Shown here piece after piece: positions 1 to 5,265 of a DNA stretch of 5,265 bases. A program made the position numbers and the translations under genes. The notes beneath the pieces are model-generated. The model was not told where the DNA came from and did no database searches. It worked only from the letters and a program-made list of their open reading frames with translations. The stretch comes from Anaerolineaceae bacterium (lineage in GTDB: Bacteria; Chloroflexota; Anaerolineae; Anaerolineales; Anaerolineaceae): contig JAQTMA010000277.1 of NCBI GenBank assembly GCA_028714615.1, positions 1 to 5,265 of the forward strand, given 5' to 3'. Position 1 is the stretch's first letter. The number at the start of each line of letters is the position of its first letter.

Positions 1-67
1 TGAGGAAGAACAGCAGGATGGCGCTGACAGCCCCGCTGAGGAATTTGATGGTAAAGGATCGGTGCAT
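1..67 (-). CDS. 5' end of an unidentified gene with a membrane-anchor or signal-like N-terminus (partial)
   Basis: Reading the minus strand from an ATG at 67-65 gives 22 codons before the window edge: MHRSFTIKFLSGAVSAILLF followed by FL. A short basic stretch (His2, Arg3, Lys8) precedes a hydrophobic run from about residue 12 to 22. This is the pattern of a Sec signal peptide or an N-terminal membrane anchor. No Shine-Dalgarno sequence precedes the ATG. Instead a TGGTACAAT extended -10 box ends exactly 7 bases upstream, so the mRNA probably starts at or next to the start codon. The gene is divergent from the YfcC-type carrier. Too little is visible to name a family. The call as a real gene rests on the promoter and the sensible N-terminus and is moderately secure. 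Confidence 0.55.
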   Translation of the reverse strand, partial: MHRSFTIKFLSGAVSAILLFFL

Positions 68-74
68 GGTGACA

Positions 75-83
75 ATTGTACCA
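75..83 (-). promoter_or_regulatory. Extended -10 promoter for the leftward partial gene, predicted leaderless
   Basis: On the minus strand the sequence is TGG-TACAAT (TGn plus a 5/6 match to TATAAT). Seven bases (TGTCACC) separate it from the ATG at 67. Transcription normally starts about 7 bases after the -10 box, which puts the mRNA start on the start codon. No good -35 hexamer is visible at 16-18 bases upstream. An 11-base palindrome, GCGCC-A-GGCGC (102-112), lies next to the expected -35 position and could be a protein-binding site. Confidence 0.5.
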
Positions 84-121
84 TCGTCGGATCAGGCTCT
101 CGCGCCAGGCGCCCGGAGGGT

Positions 122-167
122 GGTCAGAATCAAACCAGGAAGTCCATCCTGGCTGTGATTCCTGACC
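122..167. repeat. Imperfect inverted repeat (17 paired bases) between two divergent promoters
   Basis: Left arm: GGTCAG (122-127), AATCA (128-132), CCAGGA (135-140). Right arm: TCCTGG (147-152), TGATT (156-160), CTGACC (162-167). The arms pair over 17 bases, interrupted by a 2x3 internal loop (AA against CTG) and one bulged C at 161, with a 6-base loop AGTCCA. The octamer CCGGAGGG occurs just left of the hairpin (113-120) and again overlapping its right edge (166-173). The element lies upstream of both predicted -10 boxes, so it would not be in either mRNA. It is better read as a DNA-level dyad (operator) or a small insertion remnant than as an RNA structure. Confidence 0.6.
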
Positions 168-195
168 GGAGGGATAAACGGATTTCTCAAGAAAG

Positions 196-204
196 TGCTA
201 CAAT
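196..204 (+). promoter_or_regulatory. Candidate extended -10 promoter for the YfcC-type carrier
   Basis: TGC-TACAAT has the same TGn-TACAAT form as the box of the divergent gene. The predicted start near 211 would leave a leader of about 110 bases before the ATG at 322. No convincing -35 box is seen. An alternative is TTGATA (228-233), 17 bases, then CATAAG (251-256), which has a better -35 but a poor -10. Confidence 0.35.
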
Positions 205-305
205 CCATAAATCACTCAATCCTTCATTTGATAGTATCTCCAAATCGCATCATAAGGGGCAAACAGGCCTTGCCTGGTTTGAACATTGAAGCATGGCGAC
301 AATCC

Positions 306-313
306 AGGGAGGA
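306..313 (+). promoter_or_regulatory. Ribosome binding site that sets the carrier's start at 322
   Basis: AGGGAGGA lies 8 bases before the ATG at 322. The upstream in-frame TTG at 286 has no such site, so the ATG at 322 is preferred. This removes 12 residues that lack any membrane-protein character. Confidence 0.75.
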
Positions 314-321
314 CGGGCAGC

Positions 322-1773
322 ATGGAAGAAAAATCAGGCGCACAGATCAGCCGGAGGGCATTTTTTCAGTCCATCATTATTCTGATTATTTTGATGATTT
401 CAGCAGGAATCCTAACGCGGGTCGTACCATCCGGAAGTTACACCCGCTTGGTGCAAGGTGGGCGTGAAAGCATCGATCCAACCTCGTACCGGTTGACCGC
501 CCCGCCCGATTACCCCATCTGGCGCTGGGCGACTGCTCCCTTGGAAGTGCTGGCCGGCCCCGATGGATTGACGATCAGCGTCATTATTATCTTCTTGTTG
601 ATGGTTGGGACTTCGTTTGCGGTGCTTGACAAAAGTGGGATTCTCAAATATGCACTCGGACGGCTGGTAAATCGCTTTGGCGGCCGTAAGTACGTGCTCC
701 TCTTACTGGTTACTTTTTTCTTTATGTTGATCGGAGGTTTCTTCGGCATATTCGAGGAGGTTGTCCCGTTGGTACCCATCATGATTGCCCTGGCGTATGC
801 CATGGGATGGGATTCCCTGGTTGGCCTGGGGATGAGCATCCTGGCAACCAATATGGGTTTCTCCGCTGCCGTGACCAACCCGTTTACCATCGGGGTAGCG
901 CAGAAGATTGCCGGATTGCCGCTGTTCTCGGGGTTCTGGTTGCGCATCCTCATCTTCATGGTGATCTACGCCGTCCTGGCAATTTTCCTGGTGCTCTACG
1001 CCAGAAAGATCGAGCGGAATCCGGAGACATCCGATGTTTATCAAGCGGATCAAACCAACCGCCGCAAATACAAAGCGGTCCAGTTCGATCCGGCTGAGGG
1101 CGCGACCCTGAAAATGCGTCCGGTGCTGGTCTGGTTAGTGATCTTCCTGGGGCTAATCGTAGCTGTCTTGATTGCAGGCCCACTGGTTTCGGCCATTTCT
1201 GAGTATTCACTCCCGCTGGTTGGGATTCTCTTCCTGGCGGCCGGGCTCGGGGCTGGCTTTCTATCAGGAGTCGGACGTGGCAGAGTTCTGAAAGCCGGGG
1301 TGGAGGGGTTGACGGGAATTGCCCCGGCAATCCCCATGATTCTGATGGCATCCAGCATTAAGTTCATCGTGGTGCAAGGCGGAATCATGGATACTATCCT
1401 GCATAGCGCCTCGGGGGTGATTTCGCAGGCCAGCTCCTTTGCCTCCGCCGTGATTATTTACTTTCTGGCGCTGTTCATTGAGCTGTTTGTGGCATCCGGG
1501 TCAGCGAAGGCGTTTTTGATGATACCGATCCTGCTGCCGATTGCCGATTTAGTGGGAGTGACCCGCCAGGTGGCTGTCACAGCTTACTGTTTCGGCGATG
1601 GCTTTTCCAACCTTGCTTACCCCACCAACCCGGTTTTGCTGATTTGCCTGGGACTGACCGTGGTCAGTTACCCGCGTTGGTTGAAATGGACCGCCAAACT
1701 CTGGTTCTGGGTGCTGTTGGTGACCATCGCCTTTCTGGGCATCGGTGTGGCGATCCACTTTGGACCCTTCTGA
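322..1773 (+). CDS. YfcC/DcuC-family membrane carrier (ion transporter superfamily)
   Basis: This 483-residue polytopic inner-membrane protein resembles the YfcC / C4-dicarboxylate anaerobic carrier group, relatives of DcuC and AbgT. Family members are secondary carriers of organic anions, amino acids or short peptides; the substrate here cannot be read from the sequence. Hydrophobic segments occur at about residues 15-36, 84-102, 123-145, 149-163, 204-226, 267-289, 296-315, 331-351, 374-391, 396-411, 434-449 and 460-480. Family-type re-entrant motifs are visible: FGIFEEVVPLVPIM (141-154), GFSAAVTNPFTIG (179-191), SGSAKAFLMIPILLP (392-406) and FGDGFSNLAYPTNPVLL (424-440). A polar loop at about 228-265 separates two halves, as expected for an internally duplicated carrier. 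The length fits the family (about 460-510). It is probably transcribed alone, because miaB 93 bases downstream has its own promoter. Family call is firm, substrate unknown. Confidence 0.85.
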   Translation: MEEKSGAQISRRAFFQSIIILIILMISAGILTRVVPSGSYTRLVQGGRESIDPTSYRLTAPPDYPIWRWATAPLEVLAGPDGLTISVIIIFLLMVGTSFAVLDKSGILKYALGRLVNRFGGRKYVLLLLVTFFFMLIGGFFGIFEEVVPLVPIMIALAYAMGWDSLVGLGMSILATNMGFSAAVTNPFTIGVAQKIAGLPLFSGFWLRILIFMVIYAVLAIFLVLYARKIERNPETSDVYQADQTNRRKYKAVQFDPAEGATLKMRPVLVWLVIFLGLIVAVLIAGPLVSAISEYSLPLVGILFLAAGLGAGFLSGVGRGRVLKAGVEGLTGIAPAIPMILMASSIKFIVVQGGIMDTILHSASGVISQASSFASAVIIYFLALFIELFVASGSAKAFLMIPILLPIADLVGVTRQVAVTAYCFGDGFSNLAYPTNPVLLICLGLTVVSYPRWLKWTAKLWFWVLLVTIAFLGIGVAIHFGPF

Positions 1774-1850
1774 AATGACGCCCGATGCATGGGGTTGAAA
1801 GGAATTTGGGATAGGCATCCTTCGCAAAATTCGCGGATGGTACTTTGATT

Positions 1851-1859
1851 TGTTATAAT
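1851..1859 (+). promoter_or_regulatory. Extended -10 promoter of miaB, predicted leaderless
   Basis: TGT-TATAAT is a perfect extended -10 box. It ends 7 bases (CAACCCT) before the miaB ATG at 1867, so the predicted transcript begins on or next to the start codon. There is no Shine-Dalgarno sequence in this stretch and no good -35 hexamer upstream. The geometry matches that of the leftward gene at window position 67. Confidence 0.7.
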
Positions 1860-1866
1860 CAACCCT

Positions 1867-3201
1867 ATGAACTATCACATTTGGACTGAAGGCTGCCAGA
1901 TGAACGTGGCCGATTCGCAGAGAGTGGCTTCGGCGCTCGAGCGCCTGGGATACCACGCTACCACGCGCCCCGAAACAGCCGACGTCATCGTTTTGAATAC
2001 TTGCGTGGTGCGCCAGAGCGCCGAGGATAAAGCTTATGGCCGCCTGACTTCCCTACGTCCTCTGAAAGAACGCCGTCCGGACCTGGTGATCAACCTGATG
2101 GGCTGCCTGGTAGGCATCAAACCCAACCCCAAGCTGCAAAAGCGCTTCCCCTACGTAGATGTCTTTTCGCCGCCCTCTGACCCGGGACCGCTGTTGGCCT
2201 TCCTGACCCAATCCGAGACGCGCGACCTGGAGCAAGCCGCCACCGCGGAACGCTTCAATCTGATGGACCGTGTCTCCACCGAATCGCCTGCACGGGTGAT
2301 CCCGGAGGAGGAGCAGGGACGCCTGGTTTCGGCGCACATCCCCATTGTTTACGGCTGCTCGCACGCCTGCACTTTCTGCATAATTCCTTTCCGGCGCGGG
2401 ATCGAACGCAGCCGGTCGTTATCCGAAATCCTGGACGAGGCGCGTGCACTGGCTGACCAAGGCGTACGCGAGATCACACTGCTCGGGCAGATCGTCGACC
2501 GCTACGGCAGGGACGTGCCCGATGGACCTAACCTGGCCGGCTTGCTGCGCCTGCTTCACGAGGTGAACGGTATCGAACGCATCCGTTTCCTGACCTCGCA
2601 TCCCAACTGGATGACGGATGAGCTGCTTGATACCGTAGCCGAGCTGCCCAAGATCTGCCCGCACATCGAAGTTCCGGTGCAAGCCGGAGACGACGAAGTG
2701 CTGGCCAACATGAAGCGCGGCTACACGGCCGAGGATTACCGCCGCCTGGTGGAAAAGGTGCGGGCGCGCATCCCAGGCGTTTCCATCGCCACAGATATCA
2801 TCGTGGGTTTTCCTGGAGAAACCGAGGAGCAGTTCCAGCACACCCACAACCTGCTCGGCGAGCTAAAGCTGGATGTAGCTCACCTGGCGCGCTACTCGTC
2901 CCGTCCAGGGACGGTCGCCACCCGGCGCATGCAAGATGACGTACCGGAAGAAGAGAAATGGCGTCGATTCCGCGATCTGGAAGACCTGCAGGAGGGAATT
3001 GCCGCCGGTATCCATGCCCGGCTGCTTGGCGAGGTCACCCCGGTGTTGTTCGAGGAGCGCGTACGCGGGCGCTGGCGTGGACGGACGCCGACCAACAAAT
3101 TGGTGTTCGCGGAATCCGCACAAGAGCTGCGGGGGCAGATCCTGCCAGTGCAAATCACCTGGACCGGTGCGTGGTCCATGCAGGGCACGCTCCAGGCATA
3201 A
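1867..3201 (+). CDS. miaB: tRNA-2-methylthio-N6-isopentenyladenosine(37) synthase, MiaB (radical SAM methylthiotransferase)
   Basis: The enzyme adds a methylthio group to C2 of i6A37 in tRNAs that read UNN codons, using SAM and two 4Fe-4S clusters. The protein has 444 residues, close to Thermotoga MiaB. The N-terminal methylthiotransferase domain (about 3-110) carries the three auxiliary-cluster cysteines Cys10 (TEGCQMN), Cys46 (NTCVVR) and Cys80 (MGC). The radical-SAM core (about 155-365) has CxxxCxxC at Cys164, Cys168 and Cys171 in YGCSHACTFCIIPFRRG. A TRAM-type RNA-binding tail follows (about 375-440). The TEGCQMN signature points to MiaB rather than RimO or MtaB. The segment LLGQIVDRYG departs from the usual LLGQNVNSYG. 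The ATG at 1867 is chosen because it starts the first conserved strand and sits 7 bases after a perfect extended -10 box. It has no ribosome-binding site, so leaderless translation is likely. Confidence 0.93.
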   Translation: MNYHIWTEGCQMNVADSQRVASALERLGYHATTRPETADVIVLNTCVVRQSAEDKAYGRLTSLRPLKERRPDLVINLMGCLVGIKPNPKLQKRFPYVDVFSPPSDPGPLLAFLTQSETRDLEQAATAERFNLMDRVSTESPARVIPEEEQGRLVSAHIPIVYGCSHACTFCIIPFRRGIERSRSLSEILDEARALADQGVREITLLGQIVDRYGRDVPDGPNLAGLLRLLHEVNGIERIRFLTSHPNWMTDELLDTVAELPKICPHIEVPVQAGDDEVLANMKRGYTAEDYRRLVEKVRARIPGVSIATDIIVGFPGETEEQFQHTHNLLGELKLDVAHLARYSSRPGTVATRRMQDDVPEEEKWRRFRDLEDLQEGIAAGIHARLLGEVTPVLFEERVRGRWRGRTPTNKLVFAESAQELRGQILPVQITWTGAWSMQGTLQA

Positions 3202-3262
3202 AGAAAATATCATTTTCCGGGCAGGTCATCGCTCCGGCAGGCAATCAGTACGGACATAGTTC

Positions 3263-3269
3263 AGGGAGG
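3263..3269 (+). promoter_or_regulatory. Strong ribosome binding site for the M55 aminopeptidase
   Basis: AGGGAGG lies just ahead of two tandem ATG codons (3271 and 3274). The spacing to 3271 is only 1 base and to 3274 it is 4 bases, so the second ATG may be the one used; the proteins would differ by one Met. No clear promoter is seen in the 69-base gap after miaB, so readthrough from miaB is possible. Confidence 0.65.
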
Positions 3270-3270
3270 G

Positions 3271-4095
3271 ATGATGATACGGATACTCATTTCAGCCGAT
3301 ATGGAGGGGGTTTCGGGAGTGGTCAATTGTGACCAGGTGACTCCTGGACACACTGAATACGAGCGCTTCCGGCGCATCATGACCGGGGACGTGAACGCGG
3401 CCATCAAAGGTTCGATCCAGACCGGAGCCGACGATGTGGTGGTCACGGATGGGCACGATGCCGGCGCCAATTTGCTTTTGGAAGAACTGGACCCCCGCGC
3501 CCGGCTGAATTGCGGTCATCCATCTCCCCTTGGCATGGTCCAGGGTGCCGATGCAGGGGTGACCGTGGCAATGTTCGTCGGGTACCACGCCCGCGCTGGG
3601 TCGCTTAACGCTGTTTTGGACCACACCTGGGCAGGCAAGGTCAACAACCTGTGGCTCAATGGCCGGGTCACCGGGGAGATTGGCTTGAACGCTGCCCTGT
3701 GCGGATCCTTCGATGTGCCAGTGATAATGGTCTCTGGCGACCAGACAGCCACGGCGGAGGCGGCTGACCTGATTCCTGGGGTCGAGCTGGCGGTGGTCAA
3801 GCAAGCCCGCGGGCGGACTGCAGCGGAATGCTTACCGATCGAGACATCTCAGCAGAAGATTCGGGAGGCGGCGGCGCGGGCGATCAGCCGGCTGCGCTCC
3901 GACATGGCCCCTGGACCGTATAAACTGCAACCACCCATTATGGTCACGATCGAATTCCAGACTGCACGGATGGTGGACCAGATGATTGTTCTCCCCGGTT
4001 GCGACCGGTTGGATGCGCGTCGCGTGCAATATACCGCAGATGATATGCTGGGGGCGTACAAATTCGTCCAGGCCGCAACGCAGTTGGCGGGGTAA
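3271..4095 (+). CDS. M55-family zinc D-aminopeptidase (DppA-like)
   Basis: The 274-residue protein is the right size for the M55 peptidase family, whose founder is Bacillus subtilis DppA, a decameric zinc enzyme that cleaves N-terminal D-amino acids such as D-Ala from D-Ala-peptides. The signature SADMEGVSG is at 8-16. Expected zinc ligands are all present: Asp10 and Glu12, His62 (TDGHDAGAN), His106 (GYHARAG) and Glu136 (TGEIGLNA). His118 (LDHTW) matches the active-site histidine that follows in the family. There is no signal peptide, so it should be cytoplasmic. Likely role is recovery of D-amino-acid peptides from cell-wall turnover or uptake. It lies 69 bases after miaB on the same strand. 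The YfcC-type carrier two genes upstream could supply substrates, but nothing here proves that link. Its TAA stop abuts a 46-bp palindrome. Confidence 0.9.
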   Translation: MMIRILISADMEGVSGVVNCDQVTPGHTEYERFRRIMTGDVNAAIKGSIQTGADDVVVTDGHDAGANLLLEELDPRARLNCGHPSPLGMVQGADAGVTVAMFVGYHARAGSLNAVLDHTWAGKVNNLWLNGRVTGEIGLNAALCGSFDVPVIMVSGDQTATAEAADLIPGVELAVVKQARGRTAAECLPIETSQQKIREAAARAISRLRSDMAPGPYKLQPPIMVTIEFQTARMVDQMIVLPGCDRLDARRVQYTADDMLGAYKFVQAATQLAG

Positions 4096-4200
4096 GGCTT
4101 TAACACAGAGTACACAGAGTTAAAACAAGAGGACACAGAGTTTTCTAACAAAATACTCTGTGTCCTCTTGTTTTAACTCTGTGTACTCTGTGTTAAAGCC
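4096..4200. repeat. Perfect 46-bp inverted repeat with 13-base loop, made of CACAGAG units
   Basis: Arms 4096-4141 and 4155-4200 are exact reverse complements over all 46 positions; the loop is 4142-4154. The left arm begins GGCTTTAACACAGAG and holds CACAGAG at 4104-4110, 4113-4119 and 4134-4140, with a decayed copy (CAAGAG) at 4126-4131. The spacing of the first two is 9 bases. It fills the gap between convergent genes: it begins one base after the M55 peptidase stop and its right edge includes the last two codons (CTT TAA) of the nth-like gene. It could stop transcription from both sides by RNA folding, but neither side has the T-run of an intrinsic terminator. No clear target-site duplication is seen. 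The perfect match points to recent arrival or active maintenance. Confidence 0.95.
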
Positions 4201-4882
4201 CTTGTTCCTTCCCGTAGTCACACAATTCCAACACAGGGCAGCGCCCACACTCCGGTTTATGGGGATGGCAGATTTCCCGCCCCAGCCGGATCAGGTTGAG
4301 GTGGGCAGCGTAGTATGCCTGAGTTGGAAATTGCTGTTCGAGGAAGGCATGCGCCTGCTCAACGTTCATGCTGGCCGGACGCAATCCGATCCGCCCGGTC
4401 ACGCGATAAATGTGGGTATCCACCGGGAAGGCGGGCATACCCAGGGAAAATTGCAACACGATGGCGGCGGTTTTCGGACCGACTCCCTTGAAGTGGGTCA
4501 ACCAGACCTGCGCTTCGTCGCGAGACATATGTCGCAGGAAGCTCACATCCAATGAACCGCGTTCCTGGCTGATCTCGCGCAACACGGCCTGGATACGGGG
4601 TCCCTTCTGGTTGGCCAATCCGGCGGTGCGGATGGCCTCGATAACCGCCCCGGGTTCAGCGTCGCGCACGGTTTCCCAGGTGGGGAAGCGGGCGCGCAAG
4701 GAACGGAAGGCTGCGTCGCGGTTGCGGTCGTTGGTGTTCTGCGAGAGGATGGTAGAGACCAGCTCGTCCAACGGGGGCATGGGGTCGCTCCACACCGGTT
4801 CGCCGTAATGCTCGATCAGGCGGGTGTGAACGGATAGGGCGCGTAGACGTAAAGGATTAATAATTTTGGACACGGATTTCAC
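4193..4882 (-). CDS. nth: Endonuclease III-family DNA glycosylase/AP lyase (HhH-GPD, 4Fe-4S)
   Basis: This base-excision repair enzyme removes oxidised pyrimidines and nicks at abasic sites. The 229-residue reading has the family's order: helical N-terminal part with LVSTILSQNTNDRNRD (41-56), the helix-hairpin-helix at about 127-148 with catalytic Lys137 in GVGPKTA, catalytic Asp155 in PVDTHIYRV, and the 4Fe-4S cysteines Cys205, Cys212, Cys215 and Cys221 (C-x6-C-x2-C-x5-C). It therefore looks functional. The start is uncertain. The only ATG or GTG codons ahead of the conserved region are GTG 4882 and GTG 4873, both inside a CGGAT repeat; an in-frame TGA lies at 4888-4886. The next Met, residue 35, is too far in. 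No ribosome-binding site is seen. The stop TAA (4195-4193) lies in the 46-bp palindrome. A MagIII-type glycosylase is a less likely alternative. Confidence 0.87.
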   Translation of the reverse strand: MKSVSKIINPLRLRALSVHTRLIEHYGEPVWSDPMPPLDELVSTILSQNTNDRNRDAAFRSLRARFPTWETVRDAEPGAVIEAIRTAGLANQKGPRIQAVLREISQERGSLDVSFLRHMSRDEAQVWLTHFKGVGPKTAAIVLQFSLGMPAFPVDTHIYRVTGRIGLRPASMNVEQAHAFLEQQFPTQAYYAAHLNLIRLGREICHPHKPECGRCPVLELCDYGKEQGL

Positions 4883-4905
4883 GGATCATAAGGATAAAAA
4901 CGGAT
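4868..4905. repeat. Short-period CGGAT (minus strand ATCCG) repeat
   Basis: GGAT recurs at 4874-4877, 4883-4886, 4892-4895 and 4902-4905, a spacing of 9, 9 and 10 bases. On the minus strand the units read ATCCGTTTTT, ATCCTTATG, ATCCGTGAA and ATCCGTGTCC. The array starts about 25 bases after the stop of the GxxExxY gene and runs into the N-terminus of the nth-like gene, giving it both candidate GTG starts. On the minus strand TATGAT (4890-4885) is a 5/6 match to a -10 box and lies 11 bases before the second GTG. I recall similar ATCCGTG arrays as scattered intergenic repeats in many environmental bacteria, but I cannot confirm copy number here. Confidence 0.75.
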
Positions 4906-4930
4906 TTTAAGAACAGAAGATAGTTAAGAA

Positions 4931-5265
4931 CTAATGGTTGGAAGGTATCCATGCAACGAATCCCTTCCGGTCGTTATCAAAAACCTTGCGAATGTGTTCG
5001 GCTTTTTGGCCGAAATTCAGTAGAAGGCCAACTTCGATGGGCGTGGCCTTGAGGTAATTGATTAATTGGGAGACATGATCATTTACCAATTGTCGAACTG
5101 CCTTAAGCTCTACAATGACCACATTCTCTACAATAATATCCGCAAAATACTCACCTACCAGAAGGCAATCATAATAAACAGAGATTGGCTTTTGCTGCTC
5201 AACTAGCAGGCCTTGTTTGCGCAGCTCAATCGCCAGGGCATTCTCGTAGACTTTTTCAGCAAACC
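4931..5265 (-). CDS. GxxExxY protein, small PD-(D/E)XK nuclease-fold protein (N-terminus outside the window)
   Basis: The minus strand is open from the window edge to a TAG at 4933-4931, giving 110 complete codons. The visible start reads FAEKVYENALAIELRKQGL, and the split first codon ends in GG, so a Gly would complete the family motif G-x-x-E-x-x-Y. A nuclease-type core follows: Asp in YFADIIVEN, then VVIVELKAV with the E-x-K pair, as in PD-(D/E)XK folds. The tail QLINYLKATPIEVGLLLNFG is typical of the family. Usual length is about 125-130, so about 10-15 residues are missing. Function is not established; DNA or RNA cleavage is inferred from the fold. The region is AT-richer than its neighbour: 23 of 60 bases are G+C in 5101-5160 against 37 of 60 in 4561-4620, a sign of transfer. 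It reads toward nth, 48 bases away, across a CGGAT repeat. Confidence 0.88.
   Translation of the reverse strand, partial: FAEKVYENALAIELRKQGLLVEQQKPISVYYDCLLVGEYFADIIVENVVIVELKAVRQLVNDHVSQLINYLKATPIEVGLLLNFGQKAEHIRKVFDNDRKGFVAWIPSNH

Noticed and set aside
261..280. Hairpin AAACAGGC / GCCTGGTTT in the carrier leader
   Set aside because: It has one bulge, a 3-base loop and no T-run or second structure to switch with; it could easily be chance, so no attenuator or riboswitch is claimed.
62..289. Plus-strand open frame of 75 codons in the divergent intergenic region
   Set aside because: It runs through the hairpin and both promoters, has no ribosome-binding site, and its composition is not protein-like.
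286..321. TTG at 286 as the start of the carrier
   Set aside because: There is no ribosome-binding site before it; a strong one precedes the ATG at 322, and the extra 12 residues are not part of the family pattern.
1774..1850. Terminator after the carrier gene
   Set aside because: Only a 4-5-bp stem (GGGAT/ATCC) without a T-run is present; nothing supports a terminator call.
3208..3213. TATCAT as a promoter for the M55 peptidase
   Set aside because: There is no TG extension, no -35 box, and it begins only 7 bases after the miaB stop; in AT-rich spacer a 5/6 match is weak evidence.
4096..4200. Calling the palindrome a standard rho-independent terminator
   Set aside because: The stem is 46 bp and neither side is followed by a T-run (CTTGTTCC on the right; the other strand continues into TTACCCC). 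Termination may still occur, but the canonical signature is missing.
4160..4555. Plus-strand open frame of 131 codons
   Set aside because: It begins in the palindrome loop and lies antisense to the well-conserved nth gene; its translation resembles no protein family.
4868..4905. CRISPR-like array
   Set aside because: The units are only 9-10 bases long with no distinct spacers of 25-40 bases, and no cas genes are visible.

Overview
The window is about 5.3 kb of bacterial chromosome. Most of it has a GC-rich coding style, with one AT-richer end. The protein types suggest an environmental, probably anaerobic bacterium of the Chloroflexota (Anaerolineae-like). The pointers are the style of the MiaB and endonuclease III proteins, the YfcC-type carrier and the leaderless, extended -10 promoters. 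This assignment is inference from recalled family resemblance, not from a search.

Layout: (1) 1-67, minus strand: only the first 22 codons of a gene that leaves the window, with a membrane-anchor or signal-like N-terminus. (2) 68-321: a divergent intergenic region with an extended -10 box for each flanking gene and a 17-bp imperfect hairpin between them. (3) 322-1773, plus: a YfcC/DcuC-family membrane carrier. (4) 1867-3201, plus: miaB, a radical-SAM tRNA methylthiotransferase read from what looks like a leaderless promoter. (5) 3271-4095, plus: an M55 (DppA-type) zinc D-aminopeptidase. (6) 4096-4200: a perfect 46-bp inverted repeat with a 13-base loop, built from CACAGAG units. (7) 4193-4882, minus: an endonuclease III-family DNA glycosylase with intact catalytic residues and 4Fe-4S cysteines. 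(8) 4868-4905: a short-period CGGAT (ATCCG on the minus strand) repeat. (9) 4931 to the window end, minus: a GxxExxY protein, a small PD-(D/E)XK nuclease-fold protein cut at its N-terminus by the window edge.

The first three plus-strand genes are ordinary housekeeping or nutrient genes. The carrier and the M55 peptidase could both serve peptide or amino-acid use, but miaB separates them and has its own promoter, so a shared pathway is only a possibility. The right-hand 1.2 kb is the unusual part. The nth-like gene is squeezed between two short-period repeats: its only credible start codons lie inside the CGGAT repeat and its stop codon lies inside the 46-bp palindrome. The CGGAT repeat directly follows the stop of an AT-richer GxxExxY gene. 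Together these look like a small nuclease-plus-repeat unit that has invaded intergenic space and rewritten the borders of a host gene.
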